A stretch of DNA of 64,000 bases, from NCBI GenBank assembly GCA_945883695.1, contig CAMCYK010000001.1:1-64000 (forward strand). Reading direction: 5' to 3'. The stretch's first letter is position 1; each line of letters opens with the position of its first letter. Below, piece after piece: positions 1-7,736 of this stretch. Below the pieces are notes generated by a model that saw only the letters and a list, made by a program, of their open reading frames with translations, made no database searches and was not told the origin of the DNA. The position numbers were made by a program, and so were the translations under genes. The stretch comes from Akkermansia muciniphila (lineage in GTDB: Bacteria; Verrucomicrobiota; Verrucomicrobiia; Verrucomicrobiales; Akkermansiaceae).

Positions 1-758
1 TGAATGCGGCGCACCTGCCCTCGTTCGCGTCGAAACGCTTTCAAGGCAGTACCCAAGCGGGGCCGCACGGCGACTTCATCCACGAGCTCGATTCCATCGT
101 CGGCGAGTTGATGAAAACCCTCGAAGAGCTCGGCCTGGCGGAAAACACGATGGTGATGTTCTCCAGCGACAACGGCCCCGAGGTGGGGGCCGTCCTCCGC
201 ATGCGAGCCGACCACGGCCATGACGGTGCCCGGCCATGGCGCGGAGTGAAACGCGACCAGTGGGAAGGCGGACACCGCGTGCCCTTCCTCGTCCGCTGGC
301 CCGGAAAAATCGCCGCGGGCAGCACCAGCGGTCAGACGGTTTGTCTCACCGATATCATGGCGACCTGCGCGGCCGTGAGCGCTGCCAAGTTGCCGGACAA
401 CGCCGCCGGGGACAGCTTTGATCTCCTGCCCGTGATGCTCGGAAAGGAAAAGACCGGACCCATCCGGCCCTACACCTTGCATCAAACCATCGGCCGCGCG
501 CTCGCGATCCGCCGGGGGCCGTGGAAATTCCTCGACCATCGCGGCTCCGGCGGGAACAACTACGACAAGGGCGAACTCAAGCGCTTCGCCCTGCCCGAAA
601 CCGCGCCGGATGCTCCCGGACAACTTTACAACCTGGAAACCGATCCCGGAGAAAAGGTGAATCTGATTCTACAAAACCCGGAGATCGCGAAGGAACTCAA
701 GGCGCTTCTTGACCAGTCCAAAGCATCCGGCCGCAGCCGCCCGACGTCGTCATTTTAA
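1..758 (+). CDS. Sulfatase, C-terminal part (5' end outside window)
   Basis: This is the C-terminal half of a formylglycine-dependent type I sulfatase, which would hydrolyse sulfate esters on polysaccharides or similar substrates. The frame is already open at base 3, and about 251 codons are visible. The N-terminal half with the formylglycine cysteine is off the left edge, so the active site cannot be checked. Visible family marks are the SSDNGPE metal-site segment near visible residue 55, a WEGGHRVPFLVRWPGK segment, and a C-terminal RRGPWKF...YNLETDPGEKVNL block typical of the sulfatase end domain. The stop is 23 bp before the next sulfatase start, so the three genes probably form one operon. 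The substrate cannot be told from this fragment. Confidence 0.9.
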   Translation, partial: NAAHLPSFASKRFQGSTQAGPHGDFIHELDSIVGELMKTLEELGLAENTMVMFSSDNGPEVGAVLRMRADHGHDGARPWRGVKRDQWEGGHRVPFLVRWPGKIAAGSTSGQTVCLTDIMATCAAVSAAKLPDNAAGDSFDLLPVMLGKEKTGPIRPYTLHQTIGRALAIRRGPWKFLDHRGSGGNNYDKGELKRFALPETAPDAPGQLYNLETDPGEKVNLILQNPEIAKELKALLDQSKASGRSRPTSSF

Positions 759-781
759 GTTATTTCAATTGCAGCGAAACC

Positions 782-2131
782 ATGAAATTCCCGTCACTTT
801 CCACTCTTGCCCTCCTCCTCTGCGCGGTAGGGCTCCCGGCCCGCGCCGCCGATGCCCCGCCGGCGAGGCCCAACATTGTTTACATCCTCGCCGACGACAT
901 GGGCTACGCCGACGCCGGCTTCAATGGCGGCAAGGAAATCAAAACGCCGAACCTCGATCTCCTCGCCCGGGGCGGCGCCAATCTGAAATCGTTCTACGTC
1001 CAACCGGTGTGTTCGCCGACCCGCTCGGCGCTGATGACCGGACGCTACCCGTCAAGCACCGGCATTTATTCCGTGGTGAAACCCCGCACCCCCTGGGGAC
1101 TCAAGCTGGAGGAACAAACGCTGCCGCAGATGCTCCGCTCCGCGGGCTACGAGACCGCCATTTCCGGGAAATGGCACCTCGGCGAGTTCGAGCCCGCCTA
1201 CCGTCCGACCCAACGTGGCTTCGATCATCAGTACGGGCATTGGTATGGAGCGATCGACTATGACACCCACCTCCGGGACGGCGTGCTCGACTGGCATCGC
1301 AACGACCAGCCCTGCAAGGATGAAGGCTATTCCACCCACCTGATCGCCCGGGAAGCCTGCCGGATGATCCGGGAAAAGAATCCGGACAAGCCGCTGTTCC
1401 TTTACCTTCCGTTCAATGCCGTGCATGGCCCGTATCAGGTGCCTGACAAATACAGCGCGGCCTACCCGAACCTCAAGGGAATCCGCCGCACCTACGCCGG
1501 CATGTTGTCCGCGATGGACGAAGCCATCGGCCAGGTCCTCGCCGCCTTGGAGGAAAAAAAGATCCGTGACAACACGCTCATCATTTTCTCCAGCGACAAC
1601 GGCGGCCCCTCGCCTGGCAGGATCACCTCCAATGGTCCTTTGCGCGCCGGCAAGGGCACCCTTTACGAAGGCGGCGTCCGCGTCTGCGCCTTTGCAAACT
1701 GGCCCGGCCGGATTCCCGCCGGCAAGACCATCGATGAACCGCTCCACGCCGTGGATTGGTACCCGACACTCCTGAAACTCACCGGCACCACCGTCCCGCA
1801 GAAGCTGCCGCTCGACGGCCTCGACATTTGGCCGGTGCTCACCGCGGGAGCCAAATCGCCCCACGAAGCCCTCATCCTCTGCGGCACCCGGCGCGGGGAA
1901 GCCGCCATCCGGATGGGCGATTGGAAATTGATCGTCGGCGGGGCGGCGAAGGCGAAGGGCGCGAAAGGAATCAAGACCGATCAATTGTACCACCTCGCGG
2001 AAGATATCGGTGAAACCCGGAATCTCGCCGCTGACAAGCCTGACAAGCACAAGGAGCTCCGGGCCAGATACGATGCGATGATGAAAACCGCCGCCCCGTC
2101 CGGCGAGGTCGCGGGTGAATTGAAGGAATAA
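782..2131 (+). CDS. Secreted arylsulfatase (arylsulfatase B-like)
   Basis: This 449-residue type I sulfatase has a cleavable signal peptide (residues 1-23, ending ARA-AD). The DDMG metal-binding motif is at residues 38-41, and the formylglycine motif CSPTR at 77-81 puts the catalytic residue at Cys77. SGKWHLG follows, and the SSDNGGPSPG metal site is in the middle of the chain. The HQYGHWYGAIDYDTH stretch resembles arylsulfatase B-type enzymes, but the substrate is not determined. The protein should act in the periplasm or outside after conversion of Cys77 by a maturase that is not encoded in this window. It lies 23 bp after the preceding sulfatase and 21 bp before the next, which points to co-transcription. 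Length is normal for the family. Confidence 0.93.
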   Translation: MKFPSLSTLALLLCAVGLPARAADAPPARPNIVYILADDMGYADAGFNGGKEIKTPNLDLLARGGANLKSFYVQPVCSPTRSALMTGRYPSSTGIYSVVKPRTPWGLKLEEQTLPQMLRSAGYETAISGKWHLGEFEPAYRPTQRGFDHQYGHWYGAIDYDTHLRDGVLDWHRNDQPCKDEGYSTHLIAREACRMIREKNPDKPLFLYLPFNAVHGPYQVPDKYSAAYPNLKGIRRTYAGMLSAMDEAIGQVLAALEEKKIRDNTLIIFSSDNGGPSPGRITSNGPLRAGKGTLYEGGVRVCAFANWPGRIPAGKTIDEPLHAVDWYPTLLKLTGTTVPQKLPLDGLDIWPVLTAGAKSPHEALILCGTRRGEAAIRMGDWKLIVGGAAKAKGAKGIKTDQLYHLAEDIGETRNLAADKPDKHKELRARYDAMMKTAAPSGEVAGELKE

Positions 2132-2152
2132 CCCCGAATCCCACCTGAAGCA

Positions 2153-3634
2153 ATGAAGGCCCTTGGCATGGCGATCCCCAATCGCATTCCCGGAAATCCA
2201 ACCCCGGCCACCGCGGCTTGGAGGAACCTTTTGTGGTGGGTTTTCCTCGCATGGACCTTGCCGGGCCTGCACGCGGAGCCGCGCCGTCCGGACATCCTCT
2301 TCATCGCCGTCGATGACTTGAACGATTGGATCTCCCCGCTCGGCGGGCATCCGCAGGCGCTCACGCCGAACTTCGACCGCCTCGCCCGCCAGAGCGTGCT
2401 CTTCACCAACGCGCATTGCATCGCGCCGTCCTGCGGCCCGGTGCGCGCCGCCATCCTGAGCGGCATCCCGCCCTGGAAGTCCGGACTCTATGACAACCGG
2501 CAGCCGCTGCGGGAGGTCATGCCGGACACCACCCTGATGCCGCGGCATTTTGCCAACCACGGCTACGACGCCGCGGGCGCGGGGAAAATCCTGCACTACG
2601 TGATCGATCCGCCGTCGTGGGACGATTACTTCCCGGACAAGTCGAAGGACCAGCCGCTGCCCTTCACGCTCTATCCCGCAAAGCGTCCGGTCTCGCTCCC
2701 GCGCGGCGGTCCGTGGCAATACCAGGAAACCGACTGGGGACCGCTCGACTGCACCGACGAGGAATTCGGCGGCGATCACGCCGTCACCGGGTGGGTCGCC
2801 GAGCGGCTGGCCGATCCGCCCGAGAAGCCCTTCTTCCTCGCCTGCGGCCTCTACCGACCGCACGAACCGTGGTTCGTCCCGAAGCCCTACTTCGCCCCGT
2901 TTCCACTCGATCAAATCCAGCGTCCGCCCGGCGACCTCGCCGGCGACCTCGACGACGTTCCGCCGGCAGGACGGGCGCTCGCCCGCAACCGGTATTTCCC
3001 GCACATCAACTGGCACGGCCAATGGCGCGCCGGCGTCCAGGGCTACCTCGCCTCGATCCATTTCGCCGACGCCATGCTCGGCCGCGTGCTCGACGCGTTG
3101 GAGAAATCGCCGCGCCGCGACAACACGATCGTGGTCCTGTGGGGCGATCACGGCTGGCACCTCGGCGAAAAGGAGCACTGGCAGAAATTCACCGGCTGGC
3201 GGGCCTGCACCCGCGTCCCCTTTTTCATCGCGGTGCCGCGGGGCTGCCCCGGCCTGCCCGCCGGCACCACGCCCGGCCGCTGCGACAAGCCCGTCTCGAC
3301 CTTCGACACGTTCCGTACCCTGCTTGCCCTGACCGGCGTCGCCGACCGCCCGGCCGCTCCGGTCGAGGGCAACGACCTCACCCCCTTGCTGCGCGACCCG
3401 GACGCCGAATGGGGGCACCACGCCATCACCCAGCTCGGCCGGCCGGGGGACTTCGCCGTCTCCGGCGAGCGCTTCCGCTACCTCCGCTATCACGACGGCG
3501 GCGAGGAACTCTACGACATCGCCGCGGATCCCCACGAACACGTCAACCTGGCGACCAAAGCGGAACACGCCGCCACCCTCGGAGCCATGCGCCGGCTCGG
3601 CCCGAAGGACCCGAAACCCCTGATGTCGCGCTGA
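2153..3634 (+). CDS. Sulfatase, iduronate-2-sulfatase-like
   Basis: This 493-residue type I sulfatase belongs to the iduronate-2-sulfatase/choline-sulfatase-like branch. The metal-binding VDDLNDW segment is near residue 54. The formylglycine motif is CGPVR with catalytic Cys94, followed by AAILSG. A GDHGWHLGEKEHWQKFTGWRA stretch, conserved in this branch, lies near residue 335. The hydrophobic signal segment (WWVFLAWTLPGLHA) begins only at about residue 28, so the true start may be downstream of the ATG used here. It is the third gene of the sulfatase run. Its stop codon nearly abuts an hsdS remnant, so a recombination junction probably lies at about 3635. Substrate unknown; iduronate-type specificity is an inference from sequence style only. 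Confidence 0.92.
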   Translation: MKALGMAIPNRIPGNPTPATAAWRNLLWWVFLAWTLPGLHAEPRRPDILFIAVDDLNDWISPLGGHPQALTPNFDRLARQSVLFTNAHCIAPSCGPVRAAILSGIPPWKSGLYDNRQPLREVMPDTTLMPRHFANHGYDAAGAGKILHYVIDPPSWDDYFPDKSKDQPLPFTLYPAKRPVSLPRGGPWQYQETDWGPLDCTDEEFGGDHAVTGWVAERLADPPEKPFFLACGLYRPHEPWFVPKPYFAPFPLDQIQRPPGDLAGDLDDVPPAGRALARNRYFPHINWHGQWRAGVQGYLASIHFADAMLGRVLDALEKSPRRDNTIVVLWGDHGWHLGEKEHWQKFTGWRACTRVPFFIAVPRGCPGLPAGTTPGRCDKPVSTFDTFRTLLALTGVADRPAAPVEGNDLTPLLRDPDAEWGHHAITQLGRPGDFAVSGERFRYLRYHDGGEELYDIAADPHEHVNLATKAEHAATLGAMRRLGPKDPKPLMSR

Positions 3635-3639
3635 GGATC

Positions 3640-3774
3640 CTTTCCCGCTGGGCCTCCAACGCCGCCATCGTGGAACCCATGGAGCGGCAGAAGGCCCGGC
3701 AGCCCGCCCGCCACGCCGAACTGGATGCCCTCTTCGCCTCCCTCAAGCACCGCGCTTTCCGCGGGGAACTGTAG
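3640..3774 (+). pseudogene. HsdS C-terminal remnant (type I restriction specificity subunit)
   Basis: An open frame ending at the TAG at 3772-3774 reads IVEPMERQ, then ELDALFASLKHRAFRGEL at its very end. The ending is, from memory, the characteristic C-terminus of type I restriction-modification specificity (S) subunits. Only about 45 codons remain. The target-recognition domains and any hsdM or hsdR are missing, and no start codon with a ribosome binding site is evident. The frame upstream runs inside the preceding sulfatase gene in another phase, so the left boundary is uncertain. It lies 53 bp before the AAA ATPase gene and is read in the same direction, which suggests the ATPase and its partner once belonged to a larger restriction or methylation-linked locus. 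Confidence 0.6.
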
Positions 3775-3827
3775 CCTCCCCCTTAATTCCGCGTTGTCCT
3801 TCGCCTCCTTCCCGCCAAACTGCCCCC

Positions 3828-5090
3828 ATGTTCTCCCGCGTCCAAGCGCTCCGCTTCCGCTGCCTCCGGTCGGTGGATCAGGAACTTGGCCGCTTCATGA
3901 CCCTCGTCGGCCCGAACGCCAGCGGCAAGACGACCTTTCTCGACGTGATCGCCTTGCTCGGCGATCTGATGCGGAACGGCGGCAAGGTCGCCGACACCGT
4001 GCTGGAGAGAAGCTCCGACTTCGAAAAGCTGCTGTGGATGGGCCAGGGCTCGTCGTTCCAACTCGCGGTCGAGGCCAATCTGCCCGACGAGGTCCGGGAG
4101 AAGATGTCCGAGGATCTGCAGCATTACACCAGGGTCCGCTACGAAGTGGAGATCGGCATGGACCGGGAGGAGAACCTGATCGTGCTGAACCACGAGGCCC
4201 TGTGGCTGCTCAATGGGATGGAGCGTCCGGCAGTCCGGCATCCCGAGCTTTTTCCCAGTCCGCCGGAATCACCGGAAACTCTCTTTTTGAAACGGGGTTC
4301 CACGCACCGGAAACTCATTGTTTCCAACCAACCGGGCGGCAACGCGAACTACTACGCGGACGGTCGGAAGACCTACAACCCGTCCTTCCGCCTCGGCCGC
4401 GAAACCTCCGCCCTCGCGAACATCCCTGCCGACCGCGACAGTTTCCACGCCGCCCCATGGTTCCGCGCGCTGTTGATCGATGGCATCCAAAGCCTGACCC
4501 TCAACAGCCATAAGATCCGGCAGCCCAGCCCACCCGGACTAGGCAAACGCTTTCAGCCGGATGGATCGAACCTGCCCTGGGTGATCGCGGAGCTGCGGAA
4601 GGACAAGGAGCGTTTCGAGGAATGGCTGGCCCATGTCCGCACGGCGCTGCCGGACATCGAGGACATTGAAACCATCGAGCGGCCCGAAGACCGCCACCGC
4701 TACCTGCTCATCCGCTACGCGGGCGGCGCGGAAGTGCCTTCCTGGCTGGCATCCGACGGCACGCTGCGGCTGCTCGCCTTGACCGTGCCCGCGTATCTGC
4801 CCGGTCTCGATGGCGTCTTCCTGATCGAGGAACCCGAGAACGGCATCCATCCGCGGGCGATCGAAACGGTGCTCCAATCGCTGTCCTCGATCTACGACGG
4901 CCAGGTCCTGCTCGCCACCCACAGTCCGGTCGCGCTGAACATGCTCGATCCCAAGGAGGTCCTGTGTTTTGCGAAGGATGCGACGGGAGCCACCGATATT
5001 GTCGCCGGCAACCTCCACCCCGCGCTCCGCAACTGGAAGCAGGGGGAGCCGGACTTCGGGGTCTTGTTCGCGGCGGGAATCCTGAGCTGA
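3828..5090 (+). CDS. AAA family ATPase, defence-associated (MAD3-like)
   Basis: This 420-residue ABC/SMC-type ATPase of the AAA_21 or OLD-like group has Walker A GPNASGKT at residues 28-35, an SDGTLRLLAL signature region, Walker B LIEEPENG with catalytic Glu334/Glu335, and an ATHSP switch with His365. There is no signal peptide or membrane segment, so it is cytoplasmic. The stop is 7 bp before the start of a small partner gene. ATPases of this group paired with small TOPRIM- or DUF4276-like partners occur in phage defence (AbiL, PARIS and, from memory, the MAD3/MAD4 pair of methylation-associated defence systems). The hsdS remnant just upstream supports a defence role. The function is inferred from family and context. 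Confidence 0.8.
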   Translation: MFSRVQALRFRCLRSVDQELGRFMTLVGPNASGKTTFLDVIALLGDLMRNGGKVADTVLERSSDFEKLLWMGQGSSFQLAVEANLPDEVREKMSEDLQHYTRVRYEVEIGMDREENLIVLNHEALWLLNGMERPAVRHPELFPSPPESPETLFLKRGSTHRKLIVSNQPGGNANYYADGRKTYNPSFRLGRETSALANIPADRDSFHAAPWFRALLIDGIQSLTLNSHKIRQPSPPGLGKRFQPDGSNLPWVIAELRKDKERFEEWLAHVRTALPDIEDIETIERPEDRHRYLLIRYAGGAEVPSWLASDGTLRLLALTVPAYLPGLDGVFLIEEPENGIHPRAIETVLQSLSSIYDGQVLLATHSPVALNMLDPKEVLCFAKDATGATDIVAGNLHPALRNWKQGEPDFGVLFAAGILS

Positions 5091-5097
5091 AGCCGCC

Positions 5098-5703
5098 ATG
5101 AAAGACCTCCTCCTGCTGGTGGCCGACAAGAGCATGCAGTTCTCCCTGCAAGGCGCGTTGGACCGCCCGCGGCGCCTCGGAATCCGTCCGATCATCTTTG
5201 ATTTCCGCCAGCATCCCGGCCGCGACGGTGGGGCCCGGACCAGCGGAGCGCGGATTCTGGCTCTGGAGCGCCAGCGCTTTTCCCACGCGCTCCTCGTGCT
5301 CGATCATGAAGGCAGCGGCAGCGGGGAGACGCCCGAAGAACTCGAGCGGCGTCTGGATGAGGAACTCGCGGCAACCTGGGGAGGGAACGCGAAAGCGATC
5401 GTGATCGCCCCGGAACTGGATGTCTGGATGTGGGGGAGCGACAACTTGCTTTCCGAGATCCTGAAGTGGAGGGAAGCGGAGCCTCTGCGTTCCTGGCTAT
5501 CATCACGCGGATTCACCTTCCATGCGGACGGAAAGCCCCTCCGCCCGAAGGAGGCGCTGGAGGCCCTCCTGCCGGTCTGCAAGCGCCCCCGGTCCGCGGC
5601 GCTTTACCAGGAGATCGCAAAGAGAATCAGCCTCAGCCGATGCACGGATCCCGCGTTCCTGAGGCTCCACGTGCAGCTTCAGAAATGGTTCTCAGGGAAA
5701 TAG
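5098..5703 (+). CDS. Small defence-associated protein, partner of AAA ATPase (MAD4/DUF4276-like)
   Basis: This 201-residue cytoplasmic protein is translated 7 bp after the ATPase and is almost certainly co-expressed with it. Visible features are an N-terminal beta strand LLLLVADK, an acidic strand-end motif LLVLDHEGSG near residue 67, an APELDVWMW segment near residue 105, and a C-terminal KRPRSAALYQEIAKRISLSRC stretch rich in basic residues. The alternation of acidic strand ends is compatible with a TOPRIM-like nuclease fold, but I cannot confirm catalytic residues. The overall pattern matches my recollection of proteins annotated MAD4 of methylation-associated defence systems. It ends 153 bp before tRNA-Cys. 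Function is inferred, and no activity can be assigned from sequence alone. Confidence 0.65.
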   Translation: MKDLLLLVADKSMQFSLQGALDRPRRLGIRPIIFDFRQHPGRDGGARTSGARILALERQRFSHALLVLDHEGSGSGETPEELERRLDEELAATWGGNAKAIVIAPELDVWMWGSDNLLSEILKWREAEPLRSWLSSRGFTFHADGKPLRPKEALEALLPVCKRPRSAALYQEIAKRISLSRCTDPAFLRLHVQLQKWFSGK

Positions 5704-5856
5704 GATCTCCGTGGATTTTGAAGGTTTTCCACCGAGGTCCGCCACCTGCCATCCGTTTCGGGGCGCTCTTTGGGTGCTTTCGCGCACTGTCGAGGCTCGG
5801 GGTTGAAATCCGGAGTTCGCGAATCGCATCTATTATTCAAAACCATCAGGTCATGA

Positions 5857-5931
5857 TGGAGGCGGAGGAGGGAATCGAACCCTCGAATAGCGGTTTTGCA
5901 AACCGATGCCTTACCACTTGGCTACTCCGCC
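5857..5931 (-). tRNA. trnC: tRNA-Cys (anticodon GCA)
   Basis: Read on the minus strand, a 7-bp acceptor stem (GGCGGAG with CTCCGCC), a GCC/GGC D stem, an anticodon loop TTGCAAA giving GCA, and a T arm GAGGG-TTCGATT-CCCTC fold into a complete cloverleaf. A CCA end is encoded (5857-5859). Pair 27-43 is a mismatch, as in many bacterial Cys tRNAs. The gene sits between the defence pair and a sulfatase. tRNA genes are common integration sites, which fits the islet to its left, but I found no repeated 3' tRNA fragment in the window. Confidence 0.96.
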
Positions 5932-6115
5932 GTGACGCCCTGTGTCGCGGGGCCGATTCCCTACGCTCCCGGGCGGGGGCTGTCAATGCCCGGGTTTTCT
6001 TCCGGTAGGTCCGGCGCATGCCGGCGGGGGCGGCTTGCCGCGGCGGGGGGGGCGGTGGAAATTCGCCGGATTACGGGCGGGACGAGGGCCGGGATGCCGA
6101 CGTAGGGTCGCGGTG

Positions 6116-7651
6116 ATGAAACTCACGATCCTAGCATGGCTGGCCTGTCTCGCGGCAGGGACCGCGGCGGAAAAGCCGAACTTGTTGGTGATTCTGGCCG
6201 ACGACATGGGCTGGTCGGACCTCGGTTGCCAGGGATCGGAGATCGCGACGCCGAACCTCGACCGGCTGGCCGCGGAGGGAACGAGTTTCCGCCAGTTCTA
6301 CAATGCCGCCCGCTGCTGTCCGACCCGCGCCTCCCTGCTGACCGGACTTTACCCGCACGAGGCGGGAATGGGGGGCATGGTGGTGAACCGGCCGGGGCCG
6401 GCGACCGGGCCGTACCAGGGTTACCTGAACGACAGTTGCACCACTTTGGCCGAGGCGCTCAAGCCGGCCGGCTACCGGTCCTATCATGCCGGCAAATGGC
6501 ACGTCGGCGAGTTCCGCCCGCAGTGGCCGGTCGACCGCGGCTTCGACCGCGCCTACGGGCTGATCTCCGGGGGGATGAACTACTATGACATTCGTAAGTG
6601 CAAGGCGCCGGGACTGGAGCGGGTGTTCGCGCGCGACGGCGAGCGGATCGTGCCGGAGGCGGACGGCTTCTACGCGACGGAGGCCTTCACCACGGCGGCC
6701 ACCGGGTTCCTCGAGGAACACCGGAAGGATCACGCGGACCGGCCGTGGTTCCTCTATCTCGCCTACACCGCGCCGCACTGGCCGCTGCATGCCCCGGAGG
6801 AGATCGTGAGGAAATACGAGGAGCGCTACCGGGCGGGCTGGCAGCCGGTGCGCGAGGCCCGCCACCGCAGGCAGCTCGCGACCGGCGCGATTCCCGCCGG
6901 CACCCCGCTCAGTCCGGCCGACGGGGCGGCGTGGGACAAGCTGCCGGAAGAGAAGAAGGCGGCGATGGCGCGCAAGATGGCGGTCTACGCCGCGATGACC
7001 GAAGTGATGGACTCCGAGATCGGGCGTTTGCGGGCCTCGCTCGAGAAAGCGGGCGAGCTGGAGAACACCCTGATCCTCTTCCTCTCGGACAACGGTGCCT
7101 GCGCCGAAGGCGGACCGCTGGGGGCCAACATGCGGCCGGATCTCAAGGGGCCGGTCGGGACGGTGGATTCCTACCACAGCTACGGCGGGTCCTGGTCGAA
7201 TGTCTCCAACACGCCGTTCCGCCGCCACAAGTCGCACACCCACGAGGGCGGGATCCGCACGCCGTGCCTGGTCCGCTGGCCGGCGGGGCTGAAGGTGCCG
7301 GCCGGCTCGCGGGTCGACGCGGTGGGGCATGTGACCGACCTGATGCCGACCTTTTGCGAGATCGCGGGGGTCAAGCCGCCGGCCGGGCTTGCCGGCAAGT
7401 CGCTGCTGCCGGTCCTGCGCGGCGAGGGCACGGCGGGTCCGCGCGTGCTGGGGTGGGAGCATTTCGGGGCGGCGGCGTGGCGCGACGGGGACTGGAAGCT
7501 GGTGCGGAAGGGACCCCAGGCCGGGTGGGAGCTTTACGACCTCGCGAAGGATCCCTGCGAACTCGCCGATCTCGCGGCGACCGACGCAAAGAGGGCCGCG
7601 GCGCTGGCCGCGGCGTGGGGGAAATGGGCGGCGGCGGTCGGGGTGAAGTAA
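6116..7651 (+). CDS. Secreted arylsulfatase
   Basis: This 511-residue type I sulfatase starts at the ATG at 6116, because the signal peptide (residues 1-18, ending GTAA-E) begins there; the open frame further upstream codes for nothing plausible. LADDMGWSD at residues 27-35 is the metal site, and CCPTR at 67-71 is the formylglycine motif with catalytic Cys67. HAGKWHVGEF, LFLSDNGAC and HEGGIRTPCLVRWPAG follow. It resembles the arylsulfatase A-like branch that acts on sulfated glycans or aryl sulfates, but the true substrate is unknown. It stands alone, 184 bp after tRNA-Cys and convergent with the next gene. Length is normal. It needs a formylglycine-generating maturase, which is not encoded here. 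Confidence 0.92.
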   Translation: MKLTILAWLACLAAGTAAEKPNLLVILADDMGWSDLGCQGSEIATPNLDRLAAEGTSFRQFYNAARCCPTRASLLTGLYPHEAGMGGMVVNRPGPATGPYQGYLNDSCTTLAEALKPAGYRSYHAGKWHVGEFRPQWPVDRGFDRAYGLISGGMNYYDIRKCKAPGLERVFARDGERIVPEADGFYATEAFTTAATGFLEEHRKDHADRPWFLYLAYTAPHWPLHAPEEIVRKYEERYRAGWQPVREARHRRQLATGAIPAGTPLSPADGAAWDKLPEEKKAAMARKMAVYAAMTEVMDSEIGRLRASLEKAGELENTLILFLSDNGACAEGGPLGANMRPDLKGPVGTVDSYHSYGGSWSNVSNTPFRRHKSHTHEGGIRTPCLVRWPAGLKVPAGSRVDAVGHVTDLMPTFCEIAGVKPPAGLAGKSLLPVLRGEGTAGPRVLGWEHFGAAAWRDGDWKLVRKGPQAGWELYDLAKDPCELADLAATDAKRAAALAAAWGKWAAAVGVK

Positions 7652-7736
7652 GGCGCGAGACGTCGGCGACGATCCGAGTGGCGTCGCGGCCGCACTCGTG
7701 ATCGCGGAAGCGGACCGCCGCGGGCCCGGCGCCCGA

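Noticed and set aside
1052..3568. 838-codon minus-strand frame opposite two sulfatases
   Set aside because: Arginine- and valine-rich antisense frame of GC-rich genes whose sense strand carries all sulfatase motifs.
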